Shown: piece after piece, positions 1 through 11,808 of the stretch
Numbering within the stretch: the first letter of the stretch is position 1
How the letters are laid out: each line of letters opens with the position of its first letter
Assembly (NCBI RefSeq): GCF_000715075.1
Contig: NC_134097.1
Location: forward strand, 126,230,997-126,294,996
Direction: 5' to 3'
From: Nicotiana tabacum
Lineage: Eukaryota; Streptophyta; Magnoliopsida; Solanales; Solanaceae
DNA: 64,000 bases
Notes under the pieces: generated by a model
Seen by the model: only the letters and a program-made list of their open reading frames with translations
Told to the model about the DNA's origin: nothing
The model's database searches: none
Position numbers and translations under genes: made by a program

Positions 1-766
1 CACGAAGCATTAACCTCCACCAGTCCCAACTCCTCTTCGCAAACACGAGACCCTACTCACGAACGCAAAGAAGGAAACCAGAACTGACTGCTGCAATTGT
101 TTCTGCAATTCTCTATGTTCCAAAAATGACCCGTTGAGCATTTGAAACACACCCGAGGCCCCCGGGACCTCAACCAAACATGTCAACCAGTCCTAAAACA
201 TCATTCAAACTTGACCAATCTTTAGAATGCTCAAAACAACATCAAAACACCAATTTAACATCGGATTCAAGCCTAAGAACTCCAAAAACTCTCAAATTAC
301 GCTTTCGATGAAAAGGTCTATCAAACCTCGTCCGAATGACCTGAAATTTTGCAAGCACGTCACATTCAGCACTACGGAGCTACTCCAACTTTCGGAATCC
401 CATTCCAACCTCGATATCAAAATCTCACTATCGAGCCGGAAACTTTAAAAATTCAACTTTTGGCATTTCAAGCCTAAATAAGGTACGAACCTCCAAAACA
501 TAATCCGAACACACCCCTAAGCCTGAAATCATCCAACAGAGCTAAAGGAATCGACGGAATTCTATTCCAAGGCCGTCTTCACACTTCTCCAACTACGGTC
601 CAAATTCTAAAGCTTAAGCTCTCATTTAGGGACTAAGTGTCCCAAAACACTCCGAAACTCAAAACCAAACATCGCAGTGAATCAAAATAGCAAAAACAAA
701 CACGGGGTAAGTAGTTAATAGGGGATCAGGGTGTTAATTCTTAAAACGACCGGTCGGGTCGTTACA
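1..766 (-). mobile_element. Chromovirus (Tekay/Del-type) LTR, partial
   Basis: The stretch ends at 766 with an ACGACC..GGTCGTTACA terminus, the same end as the element A LTR at 49781, so in minus orientation the LTR starts TGTAACGACC at 766. No PPT or internal sequence follows; LINE ORF1 sequence begins directly at 767. This is therefore the outer edge of a minus-strand element whose body lies left of the window, or a solo LTR. No credible coding sequence was seen. The target duplication would be GGTTG (767-771) with its partner outside the window. Confidence 0.7.
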
Positions 767-767
767 G

Positions 768-2383
768 GTTGAAAGTAGGAGTCCATGCTTTCAATTTCAT
801 CATTTGTCCATGTATGTACATGAACTGTCTAGTCCATACTATAACATGATCATACTCATTATCCAAGTCTATGTTGACTATTTTGGTGTTGAAATGTGCT
901 ATCTTGACCCATTCTTTAAGCTCAGTTTGTGCCACAAAGTTTCTTCTAATGATCTCCATTCTGGCATTGTGTTAGAAAATTTCCCAACCACTGTGAACCT
1001 GCATCTGGCTGCTAGTTTAACCATGTTGTCATGTCTGTTGAAAATAACTACTGGCTGGCCTTGCTTTGTGGTAAATTTGGATGGTGTGAATTCAATCGGT
1101 TCTAGTTCAGCTTTATGCCTTGCTCTTAATTTGGTGACATATGAGTGTTTAACTGTGTGTGGAGGTGGTGCGAGAATGGTTGGTGGCTGATTTGGTTTGG
1201 TATTATTGCCCTTAGGTTGGTTGTTATTAGTGACATTGTTCACAGTCTGGTTAGGAGTAGGGTAATGGCTTATGGTCTTGGTGTTGGTATGTTTGTCAAA
1301 GTTGGAAGAGATCTTTGGTTGAGTGTTTATGTTGCTAGTTGTCTGGTTAATGGGTTTTGACTGAGATGAGAGGGTGTTTTGAGTGACCTTTTCTTTTAGT
1401 TGTTGTGGTTATCTAGGAGTCTTTCCCTGCTGACTTTATGTGTTTTGCTCATTTTGATTCATTACTGTGGGTTCACGCTGTTGAATGACCTCTTGAGTTC
1501 CTACTGCAACAGAGTTTTCTAATTATGTAGTTTGCTCTATCCCCATGACAGCAGGGGACCCTTCCCCAACTTCGATCATTTGGAGTGCCGCCGGATTTTT
1601 GGACAAAACATTGGGTTCAATTTCCTGGTTGATTAGTTCTGAATCCTCTTGAAGTCTTAGAATCTCAGTACTACCTATGGCAATCTGGTTGACATTTCAT
1701 CGAGCATTTGGAGTGCTAAGTTCTGCTTTATCTGGTTGTTGCAAATCTGACTTAAGCCCTTGCCCGTTTGAAGAATTTATGTTCTCCTCCACAATGCACA
1801 ACCACAAACATTGATTTTGCAGGGTAGATGCTTGCTCTTCTTCCATGGGGGATAGGTCTAACTCTTCATCTGAAGTTTTGACCGTATTTTGGGACGATGA
1901 TTCTGCAGGTTGATTCAAATGGTTTTCCGTAGCTTTCGTTGAAGAAAGATTTTTTGGGCCCAGTTGCTTTTTTCTTTGACTAACTCCAATGCCATTTTTG
2001 GTTTCGATAACAACTTGGGAAAGGTTTTGGGAAGAAGATGGGTTGCTAAGATTCATTTTTGATTGGTCTGGTGGCTTTCCACCACCGGTTGGAGGAGTTG
2101 TGGCCATGTCCGGCGAGCTAATGTGGGGAAAATTTGACCTAATTTTGAGAGAGAAAGGGACACTCGATTTGAGGTTAGGGTTCGATTGATTCAAATGGTT
2201 TTCCGTAGCTTTCGTTGAAGAAAGATTTTTTGGGCCCAGTTGCTTTTTTCTTTGACTAACTCCAGTGCCATTTTTGGTTTCTGTAACAACTTGGGAAAGG
2301 TTTTGGGAAGAAGATGGGTTGCTAAGATTCATTTTTGATTGGTTTGGTGGCTTTCCACCACCGGTTGGAGGAGTTGTGGCCAT
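768..2383 (-). pseudogene. L1-type LINE ORF1 (DUF4283-like), broken
   Basis: Read on the minus strand, an ATG at 2383 opens a low-complexity Ser/Asn/Gln-rich N-terminus. Around 1150-768 comes a DUF4283-like nucleic-acid-binding domain, recognised by a VVGKFS motif, then KIAHFN, IDLDNEYDHV and AWTPTF. In plants this domain forms the N-terminal part of LINE ORF1 proteins, which bind element RNA. Stops occur at about 1697, 1525 and 1450, and a frameshift lies near 905-960 inside the domain. The domain stops abruptly at 767, where the chromovirus LTR begins. The zinc knuckle, endonuclease and RT are not in the window. Dead copy. Confidence 0.75.
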
Positions 2384-2461
2384 GTCCGGCGAGCTAATTT
2401 GGGGAAAATTTGACCTAATTTTGAGAGAGAAAGGGGCACTCGATTTGAGGTTAGGGTTGGA
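1910..2461. repeat. 276-bp direct tandem duplication inside LINE ORF1
   Basis: Two near-identical copies, about 1910-2185 and 2186-2461, both begin TTGATTCAAATGG. The period of 276 bp is exactly 92 codons, so the N-terminal segment beginning MATTPPTGGGKPP occurs twice in frame. The copies differ at only a few bases, so the duplication is recent relative to the decay of the rest of the ORF. Confidence 0.9.
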
Positions 2462-2572
2462 TGATTTTGGTATAATCGTTCCATTTCAATTGTCGAATTA
2501 CAACTTTTTACAAAGGGCTCGAGAACGCCCTCACAAAAATAGTAAAGACAAAAAAAACTAGGTACAAAAGTT

Positions 2573-5250
2573 TCACACCACATCGTCCCCACTAGCATAC
2601 TCGTCATCATACCAAAGATCAAAGGCAAGCCCATCCGCGACATCGTCATCATCATCCCCGCTGGGTGTACCAGGGTCGTAACCACAAGCTTCACGAGCAG
2701 CACGTGCCTTGACACGGATGCCCTCAAGATCTACCTTAGAGACCTTCCTGACAACATGCAAAGATTTGTACACGTCAAGTTGAGCCTCGGTATGGACCCA
2801 CATCTCGTACAACTCTCGCAACACATCGGGATCGATAGAAGTATGAGATGTAGACGGTTGTGCCTGCTGTTGTATCTTCTTGGCCCTCAGGGCAACGACT
2901 TGCTCATTTAACTCAGACAACTCCGCCTCCAAACCCATGATCTGCTCCTCCAACCTCGCCACCTTGAACGTCTCTGTCTCCGTATCATTAATCCACTCGG
3001 ACCTGCAAACATGGAGAGCATCATCTAGGGCCACCGCTTCAGCCACAATGGCCATTCTACCTTTCTCAACTCGACCCAATTCTTCGATCTTGGCACTCAG
3101 CTCATCCTTCAGATCGACAACCCTAGCCTCCCTCTGCCCGAGTTCAATCGTTAAAGACGCCACCTGCACCTGAAGGAAGCATTCTCATATATCACATCCT
3201 TACTCACCTCGAGCTCGTCCTCCTTGGCTTTAGCTGCCTCAAGCTCGCTGCACCTACTGATGGCCCTCAAAAGCTCATCGCCCCTCTCCCTCAGCTCCTC
3301 CTCTTTCTTTGTCAACTTATCGTCCTTCTATTTGAGCCCATCATGAAGCAATTGAAACTCGCCATCCTAGCTGAGAAATTTGGCCAACTTTCGGTGCTTG
3401 GTACGATACTCCTTGTACTTGGAGGTCATCTTCTTAAAAATGGTCGTCCTCCGCTCCTCCCGCCAGTCGCGCTCAATCCCCATAATAAGAGTCTGACATG
3501 CAAAAAAAGGAGAAGAGGTCAGTGTTAGCATATTACACATATGAAACAAACTTAACCTAACATGGAAAAGCACTCACTCGCAGGGACATGCTCGATATAC
3601 CCAACGACAGATCCGCATCTTTCATCGGCTGTAGCGTCGTATTCTCGAAAGTCATGCACGGGGGAGCAAAGGTCGTCACCGCCCGTTCTGAGTTGGTCAA
3701 GAGGTCATAGTCCACGGGAATGACTATATGCCGATTAGGACCCTCTGTCCTTATCTCCACACGAGTAGCCCTCTCCACGAAGGTCCGTATCTCCTCAGGG
3801 TCGATGTCTGAGCCAGAGTCATCATCTTCCGCAAGGATAGCTCTACCTCCCCAGTCGCCTACGATGAGCCACCCTCAGCAGCCCGCATGAGATCTCTACC
3901 ACCACAAACCCCCTAAACCTCATAGGGCCTCTTTTTCATGGCGGTAACCGCCGCAGAAACGACCTCGACGCCTGGTGTAAACACTGATCTCGCTTCCAAA
4001 GTAATGGATCTTACTGGCCCAACATCGGCGATAATAGATTTTTCGGTCTCTGCCCTTCGCCTTTTTCTCGGCGATGCCTCCTTGCTGCAAGACGGCTCAT
4101 ACACAAGGTGGAAGATAGGTTGAGAAGAGATCTCATCCGGCATGGCAACAGTTGGAGGAGTGGAGTCCCTCATTTGCATGACTTGAGCCCGACCTTCTCG
4201 AGCAGACTCAGCTAAAGCAAACTACATTCCAGCCGACACGATGGCCTGGCGAAATGTAGGTAATGGAGCCTTTGCCTTTTTGGAATCTCGCCAACCTAGC
4301 ACCAAAAGAAGGTCGTGTCAAAGGCAATAGTGAACGACAATAAGTTAAGGTAGAAATAACACTTGCTGGACAGAGTCTTGGGTCCAAAGCGCTTGTGAAA
4401 GGACGCCCAATCGCGAATTCTCACAGTGTGGGATAACACGCGAGCCACCCAATCTTCAATATCGAAGACGAAAGAAGGTGCACGCCTTTCATCTAAAAAC
4501 AAGAAAGCCATGAGATTCAAAAACAAAAGAGGAAGAAAGAAAATAACGAACATACATCAAAGGCACTTACGATTATAATACCATTGCTCGGGAAACCCGG
4601 TCGGATTCGCCACCAGTGCTCGGTCTTGATGAAGAAGTATTTATGCCAGAATCGTCGGTTTGTCTTATTATCCATCCCAGCCACCAACCCTTTGATCCCA
4701 CGATGTCGCAGATGTATCAACATGCCTCTATAAAAGCTGGGCGATAATAGATGCAGCAGATGACAAATATTGACCTCACGACCGGCCAACTCTGCATACT
4801 TCGCCAGCATCAGGAAAACTTTGTATAAATAGAGGGAGAGATGCGCCGAGCAAACTTTGTAAAAGCGGAAAAACTCCTCCTCTAATTAATGGGGTAGAGG
4901 AAGAGAATAACCGACTAAGAAGGGGTAAACATAGAAGCACAATATCCAGGTCGGTAAACCTGTACTATGTCGTCTCCCGCCGGAATAATCTCGACATGAG
5001 AGGGAATACTATACTTAAACCGGAGGTCAGCTATTTGACGCAGCCCCATCTCAGAAAGTTCTTGAGTAGGAGCAGGAGCAGGTTCCTTTGGTAAATCGTG
5101 TCTGACCAAAGGATTTTTGGGAACCACCTCCTCCATAGTGGGGAAACTTTCTTCCTCCTTAACCATGAATTCATCACCGCTGGGAGGAATGGCCACCGAT
5201 AAAGAAGTGGCATCGGTGACTACGTCGTAAATCTGAGGAAAAGTTGACAT
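2573..5250 (-). pseudogene. Transposon-associated multi-exon ORF, broken
   Basis: The first ATG is at 5250; the upstream open frame lacks an ATG. The product starts acidic, then has a region with RFKYSIP, VYRPGY, FYKVCSAHLSLYLYKVFLMLAKYAELAGRE (split over two frames) and HLLHLLSPSFYRG, typical of retrotransposon-associated 'putative plant transposon protein' ORFs. A Ser/Pro/Arg-rich middle follows, then a long coiled coil (about 3170-2850) and an Asp-rich C-terminus ending at 2573. GT..AG gaps, for example near 4570-4505, look like introns. A one-base deletion near 4945, a stop near 4890 and a frameshift near 4615 disable it. The function of such ORFs is unknown. It lies antisense to the LTR at 5706. 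An antisense accessory gene beside a 3' LTR is known in Grande/Tat-type elements, but that assignment is inference. Confidence 0.6.
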
Positions 5251-5435
5251 ATTTCCGTAATAAAGTGTGTACAACAAAGTCGGAGAAAAAATATCAGACG
5301 GGAAAGAAATCAGGGACTGAAACTGAAGAAACTGCAAGAAATTGGAAATGGAGATCCAAGAAGGAAATCAAAGAAAAATGATATGCATGCAACAAGGGCA
5401 ATGCTGAAAGTTCCGAAAATGAAACCTCCCTGCGC

Positions 5436-5562
5436 TACTTATAGGTTTGGGTATCACCAGAATCGAGGCAAAGAGCCGTCAACGGCACCAAAACCGAAGT
5501 GATAGAAGCACATACATTGCACTGGGAAGACGCGTAATGATGACATGCGTGGCATGACGTCA
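5436..5562 (-). promoter_or_regulatory. Candidate promoter of the antisense ORF
   Basis: On the minus strand CCTATAAGTAG (5446-5436) is a good plant TATA box about 190 nt upstream of the ATG at 5250. About 110 nt further upstream is a perfect TGACGTCA palindrome (5555-5562), the core site of bZIP/TGA factors, with an ACGCGT nearby (about 5530). This suggests the minus-strand ORF had its own transcription start, independent of the plus-oriented LTR next to it. Confidence 0.5.
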
Positions 5563-5705
5563 TCCTACGATAGCTATACTAACCGCAGATTCGCCGTCAG
5601 TTCGACCTCGGCCGATTCGATTCAATAGTCATGACCAAATTTCCTCTGAACGTCAACAGACAGGATTCGCTCATCGAGGACATCCAAGAGCACGACCTCA
5701 ACAAG

Positions 5706-5772
5706 TGTAAGGACTAACTGTATTGGTCAAAATTTGGATTGGACTTAATAGCTGCAAATGGACGTGGTCGAG
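5706..5772 (+). mobile_element. LTR of element D, left piece (split by Athila C)
   Basis: TGTAAGGACTAACTG begins an LTR interrupted at 5772 by Athila element C; the other piece is 18017-18652. AACAAG precedes it (5700-5705) and recurs at 18653-18658, giving a possible 6-bp flanking repeat. The last five bases (5768-5772, TCGAG) are the target duplication of element C. Confidence 0.55.
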
Positions 5773-7303
5773 TGATAACTAGAGATTTTAACCATTTTAT
5801 ACTCCTTATTGCTTATGTTTTGATTAGAAATTCATACAAAATAGTCCCAAAAGGCTCACAAGTTGTGTTTGATTGCAGGTTTGATCAACAAAGTGACAAA
5901 ATATTAAAGATCAGCTCAAAAAGGATTGAAACTTGCACAAGTCCCAAGACAAGACAAAGCTCAAGCAAAACAAGCCCAGTGCGGCCGCACACCATTCTAT
6001 GCGGTCCGCAGTAGGAGATTTAGAGAGGTTGACATTCAGGCACAAAGGCAATGCGGCCGCACTACGTTTTGTACGGTCCGCACTGAAGTTAATGTAGCCG
6101 CACTGGACTTAGTGCGGTCCGCAGACCCAAGAATCAGAGAGATGCCGGTTTTGAAGTTTCAAGCCAATACGGTCCGCAGTCCATTCTGTGCGGACCACAC
6201 TAGAAACCTCCGCAGCTGCAGTCCATTCTGTGCGGTCCGCATTGCCTGAGTTTAGAGAATTGAATTTTGAAGTCAAGAGCCCTAGTGCGGCCGCACTCCA
6301 TTTTGTGCGGTCCGCACTAACCCTGCAGGGGCATTTTTGTTCAGAATTTTCAGCTTAGCATAAATAGCTTCTTTTCCCATTTTTAGGGTATCAGATATTG
6401 TAATTAAGCAGTTGCGCTCGTGGGTTCGAGATTCTTAGCTATTTTGGGCAATTTTATCTACTTTTTATCATTGAATCTTGTTATTTCGCTTAGCAATTAA
6501 TTAATATGAGTTGTTCTTTATCTATTTCAGGTTTTCCTTCTTTAATTATGAGTAGCTAAACCCATAAGCTAGGGTTGTGGCTCAACCCTAGTGTGGGTAA
6601 TTAATGGATCTTGTATTTTAGGGCTAAATTGACTATGGGTGTTTGATATTTGGGCCTATTTCATGGTTAATTTCTGAATTAGTGGTTGCAAACACTAGTT
6701 TGTGTTTAGTTGACTTGGGTTCTTCTTGAGAAAGAGAGCCTAAGTCTCCGAAATTGGTATAACAAGGAATTGGGACGTACTCAAGAGATTGATAGCCCCA
6801 ATTAAAGGGTTAAACCTCGAGAGAGTAATACCTGACTTGAACCCTAGTTGCTTGTGCAAATTTGTGTACACAATTGGTCTTGAGAAAGTCAATTTGGGCA
6901 AAATCACTCGAACCACCGAGAGGGGTAGAGTGGGTAAAATAGTGCAACAGTTATATCATACTCCCCAATCAAGTCAATTGTGTCTTAGACTCAAGTACCC
7001 ATCCACCTAGGCGGAAGTCACTACCCTAGTGCCTTTTAAATTATTTGAACAACCCGTAGCATTAACTCTTAGCTTAATCTAGTTGCATTTACCATTTGTA
7101 GTTTGATAATAGTAGAAGTAAAAAAAAAAACCCCAAAAATGATTAGAAGTGTAATTTGGAACACATACGCAATTCTAAACTAGATAGATACTCGATTCCA
7201 AATTCTAGCTCTCTGTGGAAATCGATCCCGACCCAAAATCGGGTAAAAGCTGCTCTGACCCTCTCTTGCTACATAATTAGAAGTGCGGAGTAGGCCGCGA
7301 TCA
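5773..7303 (+). repeat. 5' LTR of Athila element C
   Basis: It starts TGATAACTAGAG and ends GGCCGCGATCA, followed six bases later by the PBS. The U3 holds an array of GCGGNCCGC palindromes, then a TATA-like box at 6358-6368. The rest (6370-7303) is R/U5 with no coding potential. Confidence 0.92.
5978..6368 (+). promoter_or_regulatory. Athila U3 palindrome array plus TATA box
   Basis: About six modules of ~35 bp, each made of two GC-rich palindromes (GCGGCCGC or GCGGTCCGC types) separated by a short TNCATTYTG spacer, lie at about 5978-6318. GCATAAATAGC follows at 6358-6368 as the TATA box. The same arrangement recurs in the 3' LTR and ahead of ORF3. A position immediately upstream of a TATA box suggests enhancer or repressor binding sites. 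Confidence 0.6.
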
Positions 7304-7309
7304 ACTTTT

Positions 7310-7327
7310 TGGCGCCGTTACTTGGGA
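7310..7327 (+). other. Primer binding site (tRNA-Asp type), element C
   Basis: TGGCGCCGTTACTTGGGA lies six bases after the 5' LTR. It is complementary, with a few mismatches, to the 3' end of plant tRNA-Asp, the primer reported for Athila-type elements. Confidence 0.75.
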
Positions 7328-7422
7328 GCTAACGGTTTTGGCTATCTATTTAGTTAGTTTTGTGTATTGTTCTTCTTTCCTTCTTTGTTACTAACTTGTT
7401 TGTGTCACAACTCAAGTACCAA

Positions 7423-8993
7423 ATGGCAGTGAACAACGCTAATGACCCTCTTGGAAATGTGATTCCGGGAGAGGAGGTAGATGATGTCGGAGATGATGAG
7501 GTCCCTCTTGTACCTCAAGGACAACGTAGAGGCCGCAATTCCAATGCTAATCCTAATGACAATGTTCCAGACCCTCCTCCGCCACCTCCAAGAGTGGCTC
7601 CCAGGGTACTTCCGAACCAAGGCTATGCGAGTGCTATTGTCCCACCCTGAATCCGGGCGAGCAATTTTCAGATAACCAATGTGATGTTGACCTTACTTGA
7701 GCAGCGCTGGTATTTCACGGACGCTGCAAATCAAAATGCCTACAAACATCTCAAGGGGTTCGTGGATGCATGCTGGGGGAGCAAGCAGACGAATGTGTCT
7801 GAGGATGCTCTTAGGTTGAGACTCTTCCCATTCTCACTTCGGGGGAAGGCATTAGATTGGCTCGAGAGACTTCCCAACCATTCCATCACAACTTGGGATG
7901 AGTTGGCGAATAAATTCATTGCTAAATTTTCTCGTTTGGGCATATGGCGGCATTGCGTGATGAGATATTGGATTTCAAGCAAGATCCCACGGAACCTTTG
8001 CATGATATTTGGGAGCGTTATAGAACAATGGTGAAAAAATGTCCCAACAATGATATGACCGAGGCTATGATACAACAAACCTTCTACCGGGGCATCAATA
8101 CAACAAATCAATGCATAGTGAACCAACTTGGTGGGGGCAACTTTATGAAGCTGTCGTATGATGAGGCCTATGATATACTTAACGAGATGGCTGACACTTC
8201 TTCTGCATGGCAAAGTAGAGCCAATGTGCCTCAGGGTGACCCCACGGTTATTCATTTGCACAAAGAGTTACATGATCATGGGCAGGCTATAGCGGAGTTG
8301 ACAACTACTATGAACCAATTGGAAAAGGCACAGTTGCAACAAGTTCAAAATCCTCGCCAAGTGAATGCCATGGAAGGTGTCAATATGCTTGTCAACAAAA
8401 GAAGGCAACAAAACTAAGGGAATTCTAAGCAATTTGATAATGACTGTGATGGATTTCAAAATGATGGTTATGATGACCAAAGTGAAGAGGTTCAATAGGT
8501 AACCAACTATCAAGGCCAATGGGGCAACTCTTCCAACCAACAACAGTGGAGACCTCAAGGCAATTGGGGCAACCAACAACAAAACAGTGGTAATTGGGGG
8601 AACAACAACCAAAACAACAACTGGGGCAATCAGAACAACAATCAAGGCAACCAAGGGAATTGGAATGGTAATAACAACAATTGGGGTGGCAATAACAGTC
8701 AAGGTGGATGGAACAATGGAAACTAAGGAAATCAGGGACAAGGCTTTCAAAGGCCCCCAATGTACCAGCAACCGAATAATCCACCCCCATTTCCATCTCA
8801 AGGTCCTAGTTCTTCTGGCAATGATATGAGTAGAATTGAAATGATGTTCGAACAGATGATGAAGAAGAATGTGGATTCGGATGCACAGTTGGCTTCCCAC
8901 AATACCTCTATCAGAAATTTGGAGGTATAGTTAGGCCAAATCTCTCAAACTTTAAATACTCGCCCTAAGGGTGCTCTACCAAGTGATGCGGTA
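7423..8993 (+). pseudogene. Athila gag, broken
   Basis: The ATG at 7423 starts a Pro-rich N-terminus. A retrotransposon gag domain follows (about 7690-8230) with LRLRLFPFSLRGKALDWL, typical of Ty3/gypsy capsids, which assemble the particle around element RNA. A Gln/Asn/Gly-rich tail (about 8505-8730) replaces a clear zinc knuckle. There are in-frame stops at about 7648, 8415, 8498, 8724 and 8926 and a frameshift near 7938. The first stop looks like CGA to TGA, a C-to-T change at a CG. Not functional. Confidence 0.85.
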
Positions 8994-11384
8994 GTGAACC
9001 CGAAGGGTGGAAACAATCATGTCATGGCTGTAACAACGAGAAGTGGGAGAGGCGGTGATGTGAATGCCTCCAAACAAAAACAAATCTTAGATGATGATGT
9101 TGAGTTGCAAGAAGATGAAGTCCCTTTGGTAGTTGAAGATGTGGTTGCAGAAAATGTGAACAACGAAGTGAGGATTGATATTCAAGATGTCGAGGTGGAA
9201 ACTCAAAATGATGTGAACCCGTCTAGGGAACACATAATAGACATGCCGGAGCCGGTTTTGCCTAAAGCCAAGGCTCATTTGTCAAGGCCACCTCCACCTT
9301 ATCCTCAAAGGCTCGCAAAGCAAAAGAATGATAATCAGTTTAAGAAGTTCATTGACATGATGAAGAGCTTGTCCATTAATGTCCCTCTAGTGGAGGCTCT
9401 TGAACAAATGTCGGGCTATGCAAAATTCATGAAAGACTTGGTCACAAAGAAGCATTCTATTGATTGTGAAACTATAAAGATAACTCACCAAGTTAGTGCT
9501 ACAGTGCATTCAATGGCCCCGAAGCTTGAAGATCCCGGTGCCTTCACCATTCCTTGCACCATTGGAAGTGCGGATTTTGCCAAGGCTCTATGTGATTTGG
9601 GAGCTAGTATCAATTTGATGTCCTACTCAGTGTTCAAAACCTTGGGTATTGGGCAACCTAGGCCGACTTCCATGAGGTTAAAAATGGTGGATAGCTCGAT
9701 GAAGAGACTATTGGATATTATTGATGATGTTCTTGTCTGTGTGGACAAATTTATCTTGCCAGCTGATTTTGTGATCTTGGATTGCGAGGTGGACTACGAA
9801 GTTCCTATCATACTGGGCAGACCTTTCCTAGCTACGGGGAAGGTATTGGTAGATGTGGAAGCAGGGGAACTCACCTTTCGAGTGGGTGATGAAAAGGTGG
9901 TCTTTCATGTGTGCAAATTTATGAAGCAACCCAACCGTACCGAGGTGTGCTCTTTTGTTGACCTCGTCACAGCAGTGATAATTGATGACACCAGTGCAAT
10001 AATCAATGTGGAGGACCCATTGAAGGCCGTATTGTTGAATCTTGATGTCAATGAGGATGCAAGCCGAGTGGAGTGCGTGAATACTTTACATGGAATGGGC
10101 TATTATTCTTATGAGCCTAGGAAATTGTCTTTGGATCTCGAGAATAGAAAGACTCCACCAACTAAACCTTCAATTGAGGAGCCTCCGGTGTTGGAGTTGA
10201 AACCACTTCCTTCACACCTCAGGTATGAGTTCTTAGGCTCAAATTCTACTTTGCCAGTTATTCTTTCTTCTTGCCTTACTAACATGCAGGTTGATGCCAT
10301 ATTGGCGGTGCTTCAAAAGCGGAAAAAGGAAATTGGATGGACTCTAGCTGATATATCGGGGAATAAGTTCCGCATTTTGTATGCACAAAATTATCTTGGA
10401 GGATGATGCAAAGCCTTCCTTGGAGCATCAAAGAAGATTGAACGAAGCAATGCAAGAAGTTGTGAAAAAGAGGTGATCAAGTGGTTGGATGCCGGAGTTG
10501 TGTACCCCATCTCTGATAGCTCTTGGACTTCGCCGGTGCAATGTGTACCGAAGAAGGGTGGCATGACCGTGGTTACAAATTCTCAAAATGAGTTTATTCC
10601 TACAAGAACAGTCATTGGTTGGAGGGTATGCATGGACTACTGCAAGTTGAATAAAGTGACCCGCAAGGATCACTTCCCTTTGCCTTTCCTTGACTAGATG
10701 TTAGACCGACTTGCTGGGTGTGCCTTCTATTGCTTCTTAGATGGGTATTCTGGGTACAACCAAATCTTGATTGCTCCGAAAGATCAGGAGAAGACCACAT
10801 TCACTTGTCCATATGGCACTTTTGCTTTCTCTAGGATGCCTTTTGGGTTGTGTAATGCACCGGCTACATTTCAGCGTTGTATGATGACCATTTTCATCGA
10901 TATGGTGGAAGTCATTTTGGAGGTGTTCATGGACGATTTTAGTATTGTGGGGGAATCATTTGATGAGTGCTTGAAGAATCTTGAGTGGGGTGTTGTAGCC
11001 AATCTTCGTGTGGAGCAGCTCAATGAACTTGATGAATTCAGATTCCATGCCTACTCCAGTTCGTCCTTGTATAAGGACAAGATGAAGTACCTTCATAATA
11101 AATATGCTCGTAGAAAGGAGTTCAAAGTAGGTGATTTGGTTCTCTTGTTCAACTCCCGGTTACGTCTGTTTCCGGGAAAGCTCAAGTCAAAATGGAGTGG
11201 ACCTTTTGAAGTGGTGCGTGTGACCCCGTTTGGTGCTCTTGATTTAAAGAACAAAAATGATGAAGTTTCAGAGTTAATGGGCACCGGGTCAAGCATTATC
11301 TTGGAAAAATTGATGACAACCGCGTGGTGGCACTTCTTCATTTCAAATGATGTGATGGCCACCTGCGTCGTGCCGCGACGTTAA
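8994..11384 (+). pseudogene. Athila protease-RT fused to integrase tail
   Basis: The open frame 8994-10406 carries the aspartic protease, with CDLGASINLM at about 9591-9620 in place of the usual D-S/T-G and ILGRPFL further on. RT follows in shifted frames (breaks near 10373 and 10470, stop at 10695), with VPKKGG, DGYSGYNQI, MPFGLCNAPATF and FMDD at 10926-10937. At about 10974-10990 the ORF passes in frame from RT to the integrase C-terminal region ([14 protein letters not shown], then the [14 protein letters not shown] GPY/F domain). RNase H and the integrase core are deleted. The chimeric frame continues to 11384. Confidence 0.85.
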
Positions 11385-11553
11385 ATCAGGTGCTTCTTGG
11401 GAGGCAACCTATGTGTTTTTATTCTTGTTTTATTTGATTTTCTTTGTAGTATATGATTGATTTTTGGGCTAACTGGTTGTGAGATGTTACAGGATTGTGT
11501 TGGTACAGTGCAGAACATAGTGGAAAAAAAGTGCCAGGTCTCTGAAGTTGTTA

Positions 11554-11808
11554 ATGCGGCCGCACTACATTTAGTGCGGACCACACTAGTGAAGGGTAAA
11601 ATATAGACCTCTCTGAAGTTTGCCACTGCGATCGCACTACATTTTGTACGGTCCGCAGTGGACCATTGAGGCCGCAATCCATTTGTGCGGACCGCAGTGG
11701 GTTACTTGTTCGAACTTGGCAAAAGCAGTATAGTGCAGACCGCGGTCCATTTTGTGCGGTACGCACTGGTTGGTGAGACTGGGCCCCAGGTCTTTTTCTA
11801 TAAATAGG
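11554..11808 (+). promoter_or_regulatory. Candidate internal promoter of Athila ORF3
   Basis: Modules of the same GCGGNCCGC palindromes found in the LTR U3 occupy about 11554-11767. They are followed by CTATAAATAG at 11799-11808, a strong TATA box about 785 nt ahead of the ORF3 ATG. The palindrome-array-then-TATA order copies the LTR promoter. Element B has the same layout with a weaker TATA-like box. Confidence 0.55.

Noticed and set aside
5978..6318. CpG island of a host gene promoter
   Set aside because: The GC-rich DNA is a repeat confined to Athila LTRs and spacers, with no host exon nearby.
8268..8900. Minus-strand 210-codon ORF opposite Athila gag
   Set aside because: Leu/Ile/Val-rich shadow of the Asn/Gln-rich gag tail read in reverse.
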